Origin: Bombyx mori
Taxonomy: Eukaryota; Arthropoda; Insecta; Lepidoptera; Bombycidae
Direction of reading: 5' to 3'
Assembly (NCBI RefSeq): GCF_030269925.1
Contig: NC_085108.1
Coordinates: forward strand, 5,332,001-5,396,000
DNA length: 64,000 bases
Within the stretch, counting starts at the first letter, position 1; every line of letters begins with the position of its first letter. The notes beneath the pieces are model-generated. The model saw only the letters and a program-made list of their open reading frames with translations. It did not search any database and had not been told where the DNA came from. Made by a program: the position numbers and the translations under genes. Positions 11,600 to 22,979 of the stretch are shown here, piece by piece.

Positions 11600-11930
11600 A
11601 AGAAGTTGCCTAGGTATAAAACTGAAGGATAAGGTAAAGAATGTTGACATTCGAAAGAAGACAAAAGTATGCGATGCCTTAACCTTTGCTATGAGGGCTA
11701 AATGAAGGTGGACGGGCCACGTAGCCCGTTACAAAGATGATAGATGGACTCTAAGGTCATTAAAGTGGTCAGGGCCAAAAGGCACCAGATCCAAAGGTTG
11801 ACCAAGGGCCAGATGGGCAGACGAAATTGTAGCGTGCGCGGGTCGAAGTTGGCTTGACAGAGCCAAGGATAGAGAAGGGTGGCATTCCTTGGGGGAGGCT
11901 TTTACCCGAACGGGGTCCATACATTGTAAT
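11600..11930 (+). pseudogene. RTE-type LINE C-terminal remnant
   Basis: The + strand translation reads GIKLKDKVKNVDIRKKTK, then RWTGHVARYKDDRW, ARWADEIVACAGRSWLDRAKDR and WHSLGEAFT. This is the tail of the lepidopteran endonuclease/reverse-transcriptase LINE proteins. In-frame stops (for example after FAMRAK) show it is dead. Confidence 0.8.
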
Positions 11931-12298
11931 TACTATGCATGGAATTAAATAAAGCTTATTACATATTATTATTTAAAAATTATGTCACTTATCATCGGAT
12001 AAGCAGCAAAATGATATTAATTTTCACACGACGTTACGCAATACGTACACAATGTAACACTACTGCATTGTCTATGTTTACGTCTTCAATTAATATAATT
12101 GCGACAGCATACGTAGCGCGATAAGCTATCGCGATTCTTTAATCGTCCGTTGATTAGATTCGTATAAATGAATTTGTGAAATGTAATCAGTTCGCATTGT
12201 TCGCTATCGCTCGTGCTGTGCATGTGGTTTTAATTTCAGAAACTGTGTTCAAATGGACTTCTCTTTATTTTTTGCAACCCAAACAATGTTTCTTAGCT

Positions 12299-12690
12299 TT
12301 TTTTTATGATTGAAAGATTACTGGTGGCTCGAAGGCCTTTCCAGTTTCACCAGGACAAGTGGGCGAGCAAAGGCTCAGCCAGAAGAGGTGGGATTTGCTA
12401 ACAGCTGCCCGAGCGCCTCCGAAGGAGACCTAACAACTCAAGAGCAATTGCTTCGCGAATGAATCTACTACCGGATCGGAATCGCGACCCGCTGAGAAGA
12501 TCCGGCGAGAAACTCAGCGGGCTGAGGCATGGGTTAGGTTGCACGTCGACCTCTTCGTCGAGTTCGACGAGTACGGTTACCGGGGTCCCTAAGCCTGCTC
12601 CTAGTATTAGAGCTGAAGGCGTCTAATGCAAAGGTTATTGGATCTGATGAATCCGTGGTTAGCCTTTTTGATAAGCCTTTCTGCTAAGTG
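12299..12690 (-). repeat. BMC1-related LINE 3' end, diverged subfamily
   Basis: Reverse complement of the subfamily seen at 26017-26304 and 62837-63525. It shares CTACTACCGGATCGGAATCGC, GAGCGCCTCCGAAGGAGACCTAA and TGGGCGAGCAAAGGCTCAGCC. The central TTCTCGCCGGATCTTCTCAG core relates it to the main BMC1-like family. Confidence 0.75.
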
Positions 12691-12811
12691 AATACTGGAG
12701 TCTCGACATGAAGACTCGACAACCCACTTTGATTCATCGTTTTCTCCGTTGAATTATCAAAATATCGTGTCTTACGTTAAATGTAACGACATGCTCGTTT
12801 GGACGGATTAA

Positions 12812-13455
12812 CTGGAGGTTTTACTGGTGGCAGGACCTCTTGTGAGTCCGCACGGGTAGGGACCACCACCCCGCCTATTTCTGCCGCGAAGCAGTAATGC
12901 GTTTCGGTTTGAAGGGCCCCACCCTTGTAGCCGTTGTAACTATACTTGTGACCTTAGAACCTATATCTTAAGGTGGGTGGTCCATTTACCTCGTACTTAC
13001 ATGTCTGTGGGATCCAGTTTCATACCCGATCCTGTAGACCGAATGGTAAACCGTCGACGTCGCCCAAAGCACGTCATCACGGATCCTCCTAATCCATTAA
13101 CGGTGCTTTTAGGCACTACAAGCACCGGTCACCGTCCTCGTCGAACCCGTCGCTTGCGACGAAGGGCTCGACGAGCGAATTAACCCACAGACACAGCCCA
13201 CTGAGTTTCTCGCCGTATCTTCTCAGTGGGTCGCGTTTCCGATCCGGTGGTAGATTCTGCGAAGCACTGCTCTTGCTAGGGTCAGAGTTAGCAACTCTCC
13301 AGTTTGAGCCCCGTGAGTTCACCTACACACGCTAGGGTAAGCTGACATAGCCTCTGAAGGCTATCAGCATAGGTAGGGAAAAAAAAAGGATCCAGTAACC
13401 ACTTAACAACAGGTGGGCTGTGAGCTCGTCCACCTATCTAAGCAATAAAAAAAGG
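12812..13455 (+). repeat. Bm1 SINE split by a LINE insertion
   Basis: The Bm1 body runs from TACTGGTGGCAGGACCTC to ATGTCTGTGGGATCCAG, is interrupted, and resumes at GGATCCAGTAACCACTTAACA through to the AAGCAATAAAAAAA tail. The interruption is flanked by GGATCCAGT at 13010-13018 and 13388-13396. Confidence 0.9.
13019..13387 (+). repeat. BMC1-like LINE 3' fragment inside Bm1
   Basis: A 369-bp 5'-truncated LINE tail with poly(A), flanked by the 9-bp duplication GGATCCAGT. It starts at TTCATACCCGATCCTGTAGACCG, further upstream than most copies here, and contains the GCCCAAAGCACGTCATCACGG segment. Confidence 0.9.
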
Positions 13456-13913
13456 GTCACAGTACGCCACGATAAAAATCAACGTTACATCATAGTGTTC
13501 CTTGAATCACCATGAAGGTTGGCTGTACAAGCTGAATTCAGGTCGCCGCCAACCGGTCGCAATGGAATTCTAGAAGGCTTAAGTTCTGAAATAGTTGTTT
13601 GTCTATTGAATTGTTGACAATGAAAATGAATTGTTTTAATCAAATGATCCTTTCATCTTTCAAGTTTTTTTTTTAAATCACGGAAGACGCTGCCGTTGAT
13701 TTTAAACTAACGAAGTAATATATAATATTGTAGTATATAACTTGTAATATTGTAGTATATAATGTGCTTTTATGGAAGAGCGGAGTCTCCTAGTACAGGC
13801 TTTCACGCTTAAAAGGAGACTCCAATCATTGTATTACGAGTATTTTAACACGCTTTTGAATTATTTTTTTTGTTGTATTTTAATTCACGAATTTTCAAAA
13901 AGTTTATACATTA

Positions 13914-14628
13914 CTAGTTGACCCGGCAAACATTGTTTTGCCATATATAAGATCTCTAGGGAATTTCTAGTGTAGAAAAAAAACCTAACTTATTGTAAGT
14001 GTGTAAGGATGTGGTAAATGAGTGAAAGAGGTATGTAGTGCTGTGAACGATGAGGGAATATATAATAAAAATAACAAAACCTCATTCAACCACATAATAC
14101 TTCATTATAACAAAAAAAAAGTCCAAATAAAAAAAAATTTTTAGGGGTAGACAACCCTAATCACTTAGGGTATGAAAAATAGATAGTAGCTGATTCTCAG
14201 GCTAACTGAATATGCATAAAAAAATTCATGAGAATCGGTCAAGCGGTTTCGGAGGAGTATGGGAACGAACATTGTGACACGAGAATTTTATTATACTTCT
14301 ATAATCACAAATTTCGCCAAGACTACACTATAAATAATAACAACAACGAACAATATTTAATCTCAATTTGACAACAGACGTCAAGAACAAAAGTTTGACA
14401 ATAAATAGTATGCATGCGTGTGTGCGTCAAATACAGGGTATGTAGTGTGTGTAATGTTTTCTTTATTGGTTTAATGTATCTTTTATGCATTATTTAAAAA
14501 AAATATTAGCATTGTGCACTTCTTCTCTATATTCTGTATAACTGTAGAAAATTTCATACTCCTCCGTCCACGCAATTTTCGTAAAAAGGGATACAAAGTT
14601 TTTGCTTCGCGTATTATATTAGTATAGA
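13914..14628 (-). mobile_element. Chimeric non-autonomous Helitron
   Basis: On the - strand it begins TC (14628-14627) with the 5' half of the Helitron seen alone at 20851-21269 (GAAGCAAAAACTTTGTATCC). Near 14293 it switches to the Helitron seen at 40331-40719 and ends GCCGGGTCAACTAG. Flanking bases are A and T, as required for Helitron insertion. No Rep-helicase is encoded. Confidence 0.8.
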
Positions 14629-15222
14629 TTTCGTCTTATTTATACGCGTCCTGTTAATCGAAGTAGTAAAGATTTTCACGACGTCATAGATGCGGCTTTA
14701 TGTCAAAGACAATGTACAGTCGTACCATTGTTTACATTTTTATCTTTGGCTGCAGGTACGTACGTAATTGTCATTAATTTCATTGTACGATATTATCATT
14801 AGTAACTTTAAAAGTATGCAACAATAAAGGATTGCATTATAAAAAAAGGCCTCTAAGTTTTTTTTTTTGTTTTAATTACGTGACCTCTAATAAAATATGA
14901 ATGCGAACAATGTGCCAAGTGATCAGATTAATAAATGTTTTATTAGTCAACTGTATTTCTTTGTTCAAATTTAAAGCTGTAAGCTCTAATTTAATTGTAT
15001 CCACTAAATTACTCAGATATTGAAACACCGACCGCAAGAATCTCAATGTTCTCGAAGGTTCCAGGGACTCACCTCGAAATCGTAACAAAAGAGTTCTCCA
15101 CTTTAGGCACAAGCATTACGCTCCGAAAGTGATTTATATAATCGATATATCGCGCATCGCCTGTGCTTACATCCGCATAGCAATACTAGTCATCAATAGC
15201 ATGTCGCTAAGTAATATGAAAT
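14629..15222. other. Intron 2 stretch, no recognised feature
   Basis: AT-rich; the open frames here (for example 14876-15112 on the - strand) show no domain. Confidence 0.4.
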
Positions 15223-15570
15223 TGCCGACCGAGAGGGCTGGTGTTCGTGACGCCGACGATCGCTGGCCCGGCGTCCCGAGGGGGAGAGTAATGGGAGAGA
15301 TGTGCTCCGCACTAAACGCTTCACTCTCCCCCCCTTGCCTTTTCATGAGTTCTGTCTCATGCGAGGCTCGGACGTGGGTTGTTGAGCGACAGGAAGTTTT
15401 AGTCGGTTCGACTCCGACATACCCCGCCCTCCATCCCCAGTTTAGGGTGGATCTTAGAACTTGTATCTCAAGGTGGGTGGCGCATTTACGTCGTAGATGT
15501 CTATGGGCTCCAGTGACCACTTAACACCAGGCGGGCTGTGAGCTCGTCCACCCATCTAAGCAATAAACAT
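15223..15570 (+). repeat. R1-clade LINE 3' UTR piece joined to a Bm1 3' end
   Basis: Positions 15223-15437 match the 3' UTR of the R1-clade LINE at 41778-43226 (GACCGAGAGGGCTGGTG..., GGGAGAGATGTGCTCCGCAC, CTCATGCGAGG). At about 15440 it changes directly to the last ~130 bp of Bm1 (AGAACTTGTATCTCAAGGTG to AAGCAATAAA). Frames crossing the junction on both strands are fortuitous. Confidence 0.8.
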
Positions 15571-16200
15571 ACAATAAAAAAAATCCACTTCTCTGACCCC
15601 TGACTATGAGGAACGATGATTTGTGGCCGGTATTGTGACCGGTAATGACTGGAGAGAGCCGAAAATCGGGGCTGATCGTGATGATGGTCTAACCGTGTAC
15701 CGACATTGATATTGACATGAAGTCGATTGGCCCACCGAGAGGTCGGCTCTTCAAGCTTAACCCACAAATAGCCCTATTATTAATTCAAACGCTCGTTAAT
15801 TTCTAAAATGGTCCTATTAATAGATCGATTAATTAATAGATAGATCCTATTAATAGAGGTTTTGTTGTTATTTCTTGAAATTTCTTAGCAACCGAGCCTT
15901 GGAGTATCAAATCCATACTAAAGAATATCGTAAATGGACTGTGTGTGTATCTGTGCGTTGGCTGTTGATACACGCAATAGCTGCGCCAATTTGTATTTGT
16001 TTTTCATTACTCAATTCAAAATACTTTTTCAAAGCACAGATAGCTTGATTGTTTTGTAGTATATTGTGGTTTATATAATTAATTTTATTTGATATGTATT
16101 TCTTATCTATGGATTTTGTATGTACCTTTATGTATGTATCTATGTATTTTTTTTGGTAATGTAATTATAATCTAGTGTTCATTTTACTGATGTCTACTGT
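15571..16200. other. Intron 2 stretch, no recognised feature
   Basis: AT-rich sequence; part may be 3' UTR of the retroelement whose tail lies at 16200-16365. Confidence 0.4.
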
Positions 16201-16365
16201 AATTCTTTAAACTATCGCCATGTATTAACTTCATCACAGCTATGCACTTCTTGAATCTTTCACTTCATCAACGAGGTTTGACTGGAAGAGAATGCCTGCA
16301 TGGCGTTAAGTTCGCCTTTGTACAATATTTTTGTGCAATAAAGAATTTTTATTCATTCATTCAAT
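16200..16365 (+). repeat. LINE 3' terminus with ATTC-repeat tail
   Basis: Ends with GGCGTTAAGTTCGCCTTTGT, then TGTGCAATAAAG and ATTCATTCATTC. The cleavage-type signal AATAAAG followed by a simple repeat is typical of LINE tails common in moths. The upstream limit is unclear. Confidence 0.55.
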
Positions 16366-16812
16366 TGAGATAAGGTTGTAGATTAAATTTAATGGCTTTA
16401 AAGGTTCATATCACAAATAAGGAGGCTTAGATCCAATAGTGGACGTCTGTAGCCTAATGGTGGTATTGATGAACACAAATGTAATTTAGAAATCTTCATT
16501 TATTTATATTTTCCATATGACGAAACGATGCAAACTGACGTAAATACGATTTTTCTTTCAGTTATAGGTATGAGCGCCAACTCAATTTTTTTTTATGGTT
16601 TGTACTATACACACATTCGAGACCTAGGTCTCAAATTTTATCTCTGATCTTTGAAGTCCATCTCTTAACCAATCTCGCGCCTCTAGTTTTTGCCAAATTA
16701 TCAACCTTTTTGTTGGTATTTGTAATAAGAGAATATTCAGCAACAGAATCGACTGTTGGTTGCGATAGCTTTTTTGTATGTTACTAACTAAAAAAGTCCT
16801 TTATAATTCAAG

Positions 16813-17188
16813 TTTTTTTTTTTCTACCTAAGCTGGTAGCCTTGAGAGGCTATTCCAGCGTAACCGTAACTAGTAGGTGAGCTCACGGGGCTCAAACCTG
16901 GAGACGTTGCTAATACGAACCCTAGCACGAGCTGTGCTTCGCAAAATCTACCACCGGATCGGAAACGCGACCCACTGAGAAGATCCGGTGAGAAACTCAG
17001 TGGGCTTGTCTGAGGGTTAATTTACTCGTCGAGCCCTTCGTCGCAAGCGACGGGTTCGACTAGAACGGTGACCGGTGCTTCAAGCACCTCGAAGTACCTA
17101 AAAGCACCGTTAGTGGATCGGGTGGATCCGAGATGACGTGTTTTGGGCGACGTCGACTGCTTTCCATTCTTTCCGCAGGATCGGGAAT
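16813..17188 (-). repeat. BMC1-like LINE 3' fragment
   Basis: Begins with the poly(T) equivalent of the A tail, then TTCTACCTAAGCTGG...GCCTTGAGAGGCTATTCC, and runs through GATCCGGTGAGAAACTCAGTGGG to the CGAAGTACCTAAAAGCACCGTTAG and GATGACGTGTTTTGGGCGAC blocks. Confidence 0.85.
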
Positions 17189-17478
17189 GTTTTTTTTTTT
17201 TTTTATTGCTTCGATGGATGGACGATCTCACAGCCCACCTGGTGTTAAGTGGTTACTGGAGCCCATAGACATCTACAACGTAAATGCGCCCCCCACCTCG
17301 AGATATAAGTTCTAAGATCTCAGTATAGTTACAACGGCTACCCCACCCTCCGAACCGAAACGCATTACTGCTTCACGGCGGAAATAGGCGGGGTGGTGGT
17401 ACCTATCCGTGCGGACTCCCAAGAGGTCCTACCACCAGTGATTACGCAAATTATAATATTGCGGGTTTGTAGTTACCG
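17189..17478 (-). repeat. Bm1 SINE, 5'-truncated
   Basis: Poly(T) then the reverse Bm1 body ending in AAATTATAATATTGCGGG. It abuts the BMC1-like fragment at 16813-17188. Confidence 0.85.
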
Positions 17479-17559
17479 GCGGCCACGATGAGAGGGTTCT
17501 CGTGTCGTGCCGCTTTATCGAAGTGAGTAATTCAAGCATTCCATTGCTGTCAAAGCTAC

Positions 17560-17750
17560 CTTTTTTATCGTACCATAATGGTAGCCTTAAGAGGCTATGT
17601 AAGCTAACCTAACTAGTCGGTGAGCTCTCGGGGCTCTAACTTGGGGCCGTTGCTAACTAACCCTAGCAAGAGCAGTGCTCCGCAGAATCTACCACCAAAT
17701 CGGAAACGCGACCCACTGAGAAGATTCGGCGAGAAATTCAGTGGGCTATG
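17560..17750 (-). repeat. BMC1-like LINE 3' fragment
   Basis: Reverse-orientation copy: GGTAGCCTTAAGAGGCTATG, then GTGAGCTCTCGGGGCTC, AATCTACCACCAAATCGG and GAGAAATTCAGTGGGC. More diverged than the copy at 16813-17188. Confidence 0.8.
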
Positions 17751-18330
17751 TCGATGAGGCGAAGCTACACTCATGGCCCAACTGCTCACTGACTTCTAGA
17801 ATCTATTACTGATAATAGCGCAAAAAAGTACCAGACTACTAAATAAATAAAAAATATGTATATACATAAATATTTCCTGTAAGAAGTAAAAAAACAACAT
17901 TAATTTAATGCCGCTATAGGGGGAGTAGGAATTACCATATATCCGATACACGACGAGACTGGCAAAAGGCCAGTCACTTAGACGAGTGTAAGTTAAAAAG
18001 GAAAGTTTCGCACTGGAGTCTTAAAACGCGGCTTCACAAGTGACATGGAAAACATAGTCTGAATCTTCGTATTGCATGATTTTGAACAGGATAACAATAT
18101 TTCCAAATTACTCCGCGAATTAGATCCTGATGTATTAAAATGTCCATGTTCAATGTAAAAACATTGATATAGATCAGTGGTGACTTGAGGCTATTTGACT
18201 CCTCGGCTACGGTTCTTCCGCAAAATGTTTAGTTCAAGCACCGAATATTACTTATCACCTTGACTTGTAAGAGACGACTAAACATTGTTGAAACATATGG
18301 CTATAAAAATGTATGCTAACACTAATACTC
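17751..18330. other. Intron 2 stretch, no recognised feature
   Basis: No coding signal or known repeat seen. Confidence 0.4.
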
Positions 18331-18334
18331 TTCT

Positions 18335-18462
18335 TCTTCTTAGTCGAATACTTCATTGCTGAAGGTCGTGTCCTTGAAAGCCCTTCGTGGTTCTTTGTAC
18401 CCTCAGCTTCCATTTGCTTCGGTTTTCGGCTTCTCTCAGGGCGTTGGTAACCATACCAACAC
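18335..18462 (-). pseudogene. RTE-type LINE C-terminal scrap
   Basis: On the - strand the sequence reads VTNALREAENRSKWKLRVQ followed by RTTKGFQGHDLQQ and a stop, the very C-terminal segment of a moth endonuclease/reverse-transcriptase LINE protein. Confidence 0.65.
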
Positions 18463-18704
18463 CTAATGATACCTATTTCTACCATAGCGGGTAAATAACG
18501 GTATATGAGAAGTGTTACTCAAAATAAACAAAAACAAAAAGTATAATAACTAGATTAATTGGTAAGAAAAAAGCTTGAAGTCAAATGTGCAAAAGCAATA
18601 AGATGATACGTACATTTACAATGCAAAAGTTCTAAATGGGTCATTTGACCCGTTATGGTATGTTTAGTTTAGTGTTAAAAAATGCCTCTTTCATTAAAGT
18701 TCAA

Positions 18705-18960
18705 TTATCTGTTATCTATATTTTGGGGTCTTTTTGTTGACAAGGTTGCCGACCATTGACATAGACCATGTCATAATTAGTTTAACGTGGGACGCCTGCG
18801 TAGACAGACTATGCAAGGGTTGCCGAAAAACGTTAGTAAAGGTTTTGATAAGTTTATATAAAAAAAAGCGGTTTTTTCTATTAAATTCATTGCGAAGTGA
18901 ACCTCGCAAGGAAACCGAGACTGCCATTGTTCGAGAATGACTCACGAATGTCCATATTTT
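18705..18960 (+). repeat. Unnamed repeat, shared end with 58320-58490
   Basis: The start GTTATCTATATTTTGGGGTC followed by TTGTTGACAAGGTTGCCGACCA is the near-complement of a segment at 58440-58487. Two dispersed copies of the same end suggest a small transposable element. The right limit is uncertain. Confidence 0.45.
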
Positions 18961-19295
18961 GTATGTAGGATCGTTGACCTACTGTAGTTATTACCGCTAA
19001 AAGTGCCGGGCGAATTCGTTGCCATTGTGCCAGAATTGCCGTCGTCGCGTCGTGGGGTAATTACCGAAAGACGGTTAGGGTAACGGGAACGGACGAGGCT
19101 TTGAACCGTATAAATAGTTAAGTAGTATTTGGTTTCATGAGATTTTTTTCTGGTTATGAACAGCCTATGAATATAATTAACAGAGATCGTTTTGGTCACA
19201 TACGAATCTTGTAATTGTTTGAGGCACGTCTTTTTGTTTTTGTATATTTCCGTCTTTATATCTACTAACTATATACGTGAAGCAAAAAGTTTCAT

Positions 19296-19570
19296 TCGTA
19301 TCGGACGAGCTCACAGCCCACCTGATGTTAAGTGGTTACTGGAGCCCATGGACATCTACAACGTAAATGCGCCACCCACCTTGAGATAAAAGTTCTAAGA
19401 TCTCAGTATAGTTACAACGGCTGCCCCACCCTTCAAACCGAAACGCATTACTGCTTCACGGCAGAAATAGGCGGGGCGGTGGTACCTACCCGCGCGGACT
19501 CACAAGAGGTCCTACCACCAGTAATTACGCAAATTATAATTTTACGGGTTTCATTTTTATTACACTATGT
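19296..19570 (-). repeat. Bm1 SINE, truncated at both ends
   Basis: Runs from GGACGAGCTCACAGCCCACC (no poly(T) left) to ACGGGTTTCATTTTTATTAC in reverse orientation. The overlapping 143-codon + strand frame is repeat read-through. Confidence 0.85.
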
Positions 19571-19845
19571 TATTAAACTTAAATTAATCCAGGACTCACT
19601 TTGGTCTAAAATAAAGTTATCATTCCAACCGTTGACGGCGTCCCTTAGGCCATTGGACTTTAGCAAACATTTTCGTGTACATGTTCATGAATTGATCATT
19701 CATCCCAGACACTTGTCTTTTAAAATCTCGAAAACCACTAGCGTGATACATTTTGCAAGTTGACAAATAGATAGCATCGGAAATGTCCGACATTATCTCG
19801 ACATAAGTACATACATCTAACGTGTTAGTTTTGCGATGACTTTTA
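19571..19845. other. Intron 2 stretch, no recognised feature
   Basis: A 140-codon frame on the - strand spans this area and the LINE remnant beyond; it shows no domain in this part. Confidence 0.35.
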
Positions 19846-19849
19846 GTTA

Positions 19850-20295
19850 TCATATTTATTTTAATCATATAGTCATAATGTCGGAATCGCTGGAGGACCT
19901 CAGTCGTATGCTCAACGATCTCAATGCTGCTTCCCGATGCGTGGGACTGCGGATGAACCTTGACAAGACGAAAGTCATGTACAATGATCAAATCGTCCAG
20001 GGCCAAGTTACCAAGAACCCAAGGCGACGATATAGCTCTCAAAGTTAGCAGGCTAAAGTGGCAATGGGCCGGTCACACCTGTCGAGCCAGCGACGCCAGT
20101 TGGGGGAGGAAAGTCCTCGAATGGAGGCCACGGATGGGTACCAAGAGCGTGGGGCGTCCTCCAATTAGGTGGACCGACGACCTAGTGCGCACGGCGGGAA
20201 GTCGTTGGATGCGGAAGGCGGAGGACCGCATTATGTAGAAGGCATTGGCCTATGTCCAGCAGTGGGCAGATAAAGGCCGATGATGATGATGTAGT
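19850..20295 (+). pseudogene. RTE-type LINE fragment with internal deletion
   Basis: Reads SESLEDLSRMLNDLNAASRC, then GLRMNLDKTKVMYND, part of the reverse transcriptase, then jumps after a frame change to RLKWQWAGHTCRASDASWGR, WRPRMGTKSVGRPPIRWTDD and RTAGSRWMRKAEDR. A stop and the AYVQQWADKGR tail with GATGATGATG follow. About 200 codons normally lie between these parts. Confidence 0.85.
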
Positions 20296-20850
20296 TTTTT
20301 TGTTTGTTTGTATTACAATATCTATGTATGTAGTCGGATTTTGTGTGGTTTTTAAATAGGAAGTGATTTCATGAATGGTGACCAGAAATATTTGGCAAAT
20401 ATTAGACGTAATTTTTGGGTGTAATGTCAAATGACAAGTCTTCTCAGTAAAAGATATGTCATGTTTAATATAAATATCCTACATCAGAATTGTATTTTGA
20501 TTTAACATTCCATTGTCAATACACATCCTGTTATTTTGTTAACGAAAAAATGATAATTAAATCGTACCAGTTTTATGCTTAATGTTTTTTTTATTGTTAA
20601 TTAAAAACACCATAGCGTTATTATGATGAACACATTACATAGCATGTTCTCAAATACTCGTTAACGAATCAAAAGACGCAAATTGCATAGTACCACAAAA
20701 AAATATTAAAACATGGACAATGGTTTCGAACCTGCTTCTAAGAGGAGACGCAGATAATGCATAAAAATAAGGACACTAAAATTTTAAGCGTAAGCGTTTA
20801 TCTAATTTGGCGGTTTATTTGAAATGTGTGATGCATTCAAAAACATGGTA

Positions 20851-21269
20851 TCTATATATTAATACGTGAAGCAAAAACTTTGTATCCCTTTTTACGAAAA
20901 TTGCGCGGGCGGAGGAGTATGAAATTTTCCACACTTATAGAGGAAATAGAGAAGAAGTGCACAATGCTAATATTTTCTTAAAATAATGCATAAAAGATAC
21001 ATTAAATCAATAAAGAAAACATTACACACACTACATACCATGTATTAGACGCACACACGCATGCATACTATTTATCGTCAAACTTTTGTTCTTGACGTCT
21101 GTTGTCAAATTGAGAGTAGATTAAATATTGTTTGTCTTTGTTAATATTTTTTATAGTGTAGTCTTGGCGAAATTTGTGATTATAGAAGTATAAAATACCA
21201 TCATAATAGTGTACAAACTTACAATTCCAATTAATTATAGTCGAATTTCGACCACTGCGGGACCTCTAG
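20851..21269 (+). mobile_element. Non-autonomous Helitron, complete termini (family B)
   Basis: Starts TCTATATATTAATACGTGAAG, carries the GACGGAGGAGTATGAAATTTTCC-like block (here GCGGAGG) and GTCAAACTTTTGTTCTTGACG, and ends with a GTCGAATTTCGAC hairpin then CTAG. It sits between A and T. Copies: 37449-37867, 40031-40817, 54346-55076; partial at 58505-58580. Confidence 0.85.
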
Positions 21270-21532
21270 TGTACATAAAAATATCGGCACCAAGATTTTA
21301 ACTGTAAGAGTTTATCTAATTTGGTCGTTTATTTCAAATTTGTGATGCATTCAAAACACATCGTATTGTTTATAAACATGACACACATCGTGTAGTTGCA
21401 ACTTTTCGATAAGAATGCGAGTAATCAACTAATTGTTATTGGTATCCAGCGCTCACAATATCAGTTGTAAAGTATACTATAATATTTGATCGGCTATTCG
21501 GAGCATTTTTTTTGTCTATTATCTATCTTCTA

Positions 21533-21839
21533 TCTATATATTATTATATAAAAATGAATTGCTGTTCGTTATTCTCGCTAAAAGTCGAGAACGGCTGGAC
21601 CGATTTGGCAAATGTTGGTCTTGAATTATTCGTGGAAGTCCAGAGAAGGTTTAAAAGGTGAATAAATGTGAAAATGCTCGGAATTATATAAAAACAAAAA
21701 AAAAAAATCCTTTGATGTGTCCCCCCCCCCCCCGTCGGACGGATTTCTTTTGTTTTTTTTAAAGTTTATTTTATACAAAAGTTTAGGTCTCTTATTTATC
21801 GATTGAGGCACTACGAAGTCTGCCGGGTCAGTCTGCTAG
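21533..21839 (+). mobile_element. Non-autonomous Helitron, ~307 bp
   Basis: Starts TCTATATATTATTATATAAA, contains GAGAACGGCTGGACCGATTT, and ends CGAAGTCTGCCGGGTCAGTCTGCTAG between flanking A and T. A C14 homopolymer lies at about 21721-21734. The short - strand frame inside is not a gene. Confidence 0.85.
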
Positions 21840-22320
21840 TCTTTAATAGTTATGCATCGAATGCGCGTCGCTTTGTGCAGCTGTCTATCCGACCCTCGGT
21901 GGTTACCCTAACGAACAAATCATAATCTCTAAATTGTGGTCACGCTTTCGCGTATGACCCACCTTGTGCGCAGTATTAGACGACCCTCATAATATTGTGG
22001 AAAGATAACCTAAAGGTCATAAAAAGCAGCTGCTTGTTTGCGAACGTTGCAATATCTAAGTACTATGTCGCGTGGCTATTAAGGGCCATTTTCCAATGTT
22101 TGCCTATCTGTGGCTTGTGTACTGTATGTGTAATGTGACGCCCTATGTAGCACTCTCTATTGCACCAAATTTATATCTTGTAATTACTAAATAGGATCTA
22201 CGCATAGCCTTCTGTTCTCTCAGTGTTTTGTACCGCTTTTTCAATGGGTAGTTGCTGATCCCTCAGTCTTCTTCTTACCATCGCACCTCCCGTTAGCGAA
22301 GCAGATTTCACCCATTATAT
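21840..22320. other. Intron 2 stretch, no recognised feature
   Basis: No coding signal or repeat identified. Confidence 0.4.
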
Positions 22321-22321
22321 T

Positions 22322-22412
22322 ATCTGATCCGGCTGAGCCTTTACTCGCCCATCTGTCCTGGTGAAACCGGAAAGGCTTTCGAGCTACCTGTAGTCATTCC
22401 CAAAAAAACGAA
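22322..22412 (+). repeat. BMC1-related LINE 3' scrap
   Basis: GGCTGAGCCTTTACTCGCCC, then CCTGGTGAAACCGGAAAGGC and a short A run: the last ~80 bp of the diverged subfamily also seen at 26017-26304. Confidence 0.65.
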
Positions 22413-22722
22413 CTCAAGAAATAATAGCTATAATCGTGCAGATAGTGGCGCGCTATGGTTACTGGAAAGTGGCTCTTATTGTCTGAACAGGAAACATGAC
22501 ATAGTAGCTACAGCAGTGGCATTGATGTTCGTCCAATGCTGTAAACAAAGGTCCGTGATATACACAATGGCCTCGCAACAGCCTAGACATTTTATTTTCT
22601 TCGGTGCTGGTTTAATATGTATTGCGAGATGCTCGCGTTAACCATTTCTTTAATTTCATTTTGACTTGTCTACTTGAATACCTAAAATCAAATTTTGTGA
22701 GATCAATTCCATTCATCTAAAG

Positions 22723-22979
22723 CAGTCTTTCCCAAAGTGGGCGATAACGCCCCCTTGTGGGCGCTGCAGGCCTAATGGGGGGCGGTAAGACACCCAGACA
22801 AAAATAGGGGGCGTTGTATAGAGGCTTGGGAGGCGATTTTTAATTTCATCTAGAAGGACTCTTAGACACGACTGAGCTCTCGCTATAGTGGTTTTTAAGT
22901 AGGTAGAAAAAATTGGGGGCGCTAAAAAATAATTTATTCTTAAAGTGGGCAGTAGACAAAATAAGTTTGGGAACCACTG
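22723..22979. mobile_element. hAT-type MITE with 8-bp duplication
   Basis: The ends CAGTCTTTCCCAAA and TTTGGGAACCACTG are inverted; the internal sequence is G-rich with repeated GGGGGCG. Flanks are ATCTAAAG at 22715-22722 and 22980-22987, an exact 8-bp duplication as made by hAT transposases. 257 bp, no coding capacity. Confidence 0.92.

Noticed and set aside
15129..15524. 131- and 117-codon overlapping frames
   Set aside because: They cover a junction of LINE 3' UTR and Bm1; both strands stay open by chance in the GC-rich repeat.
19332..19763. 143-codon + strand frame
   Set aside because: Its first half is a reversed Bm1 SINE; the rest shows no domain.
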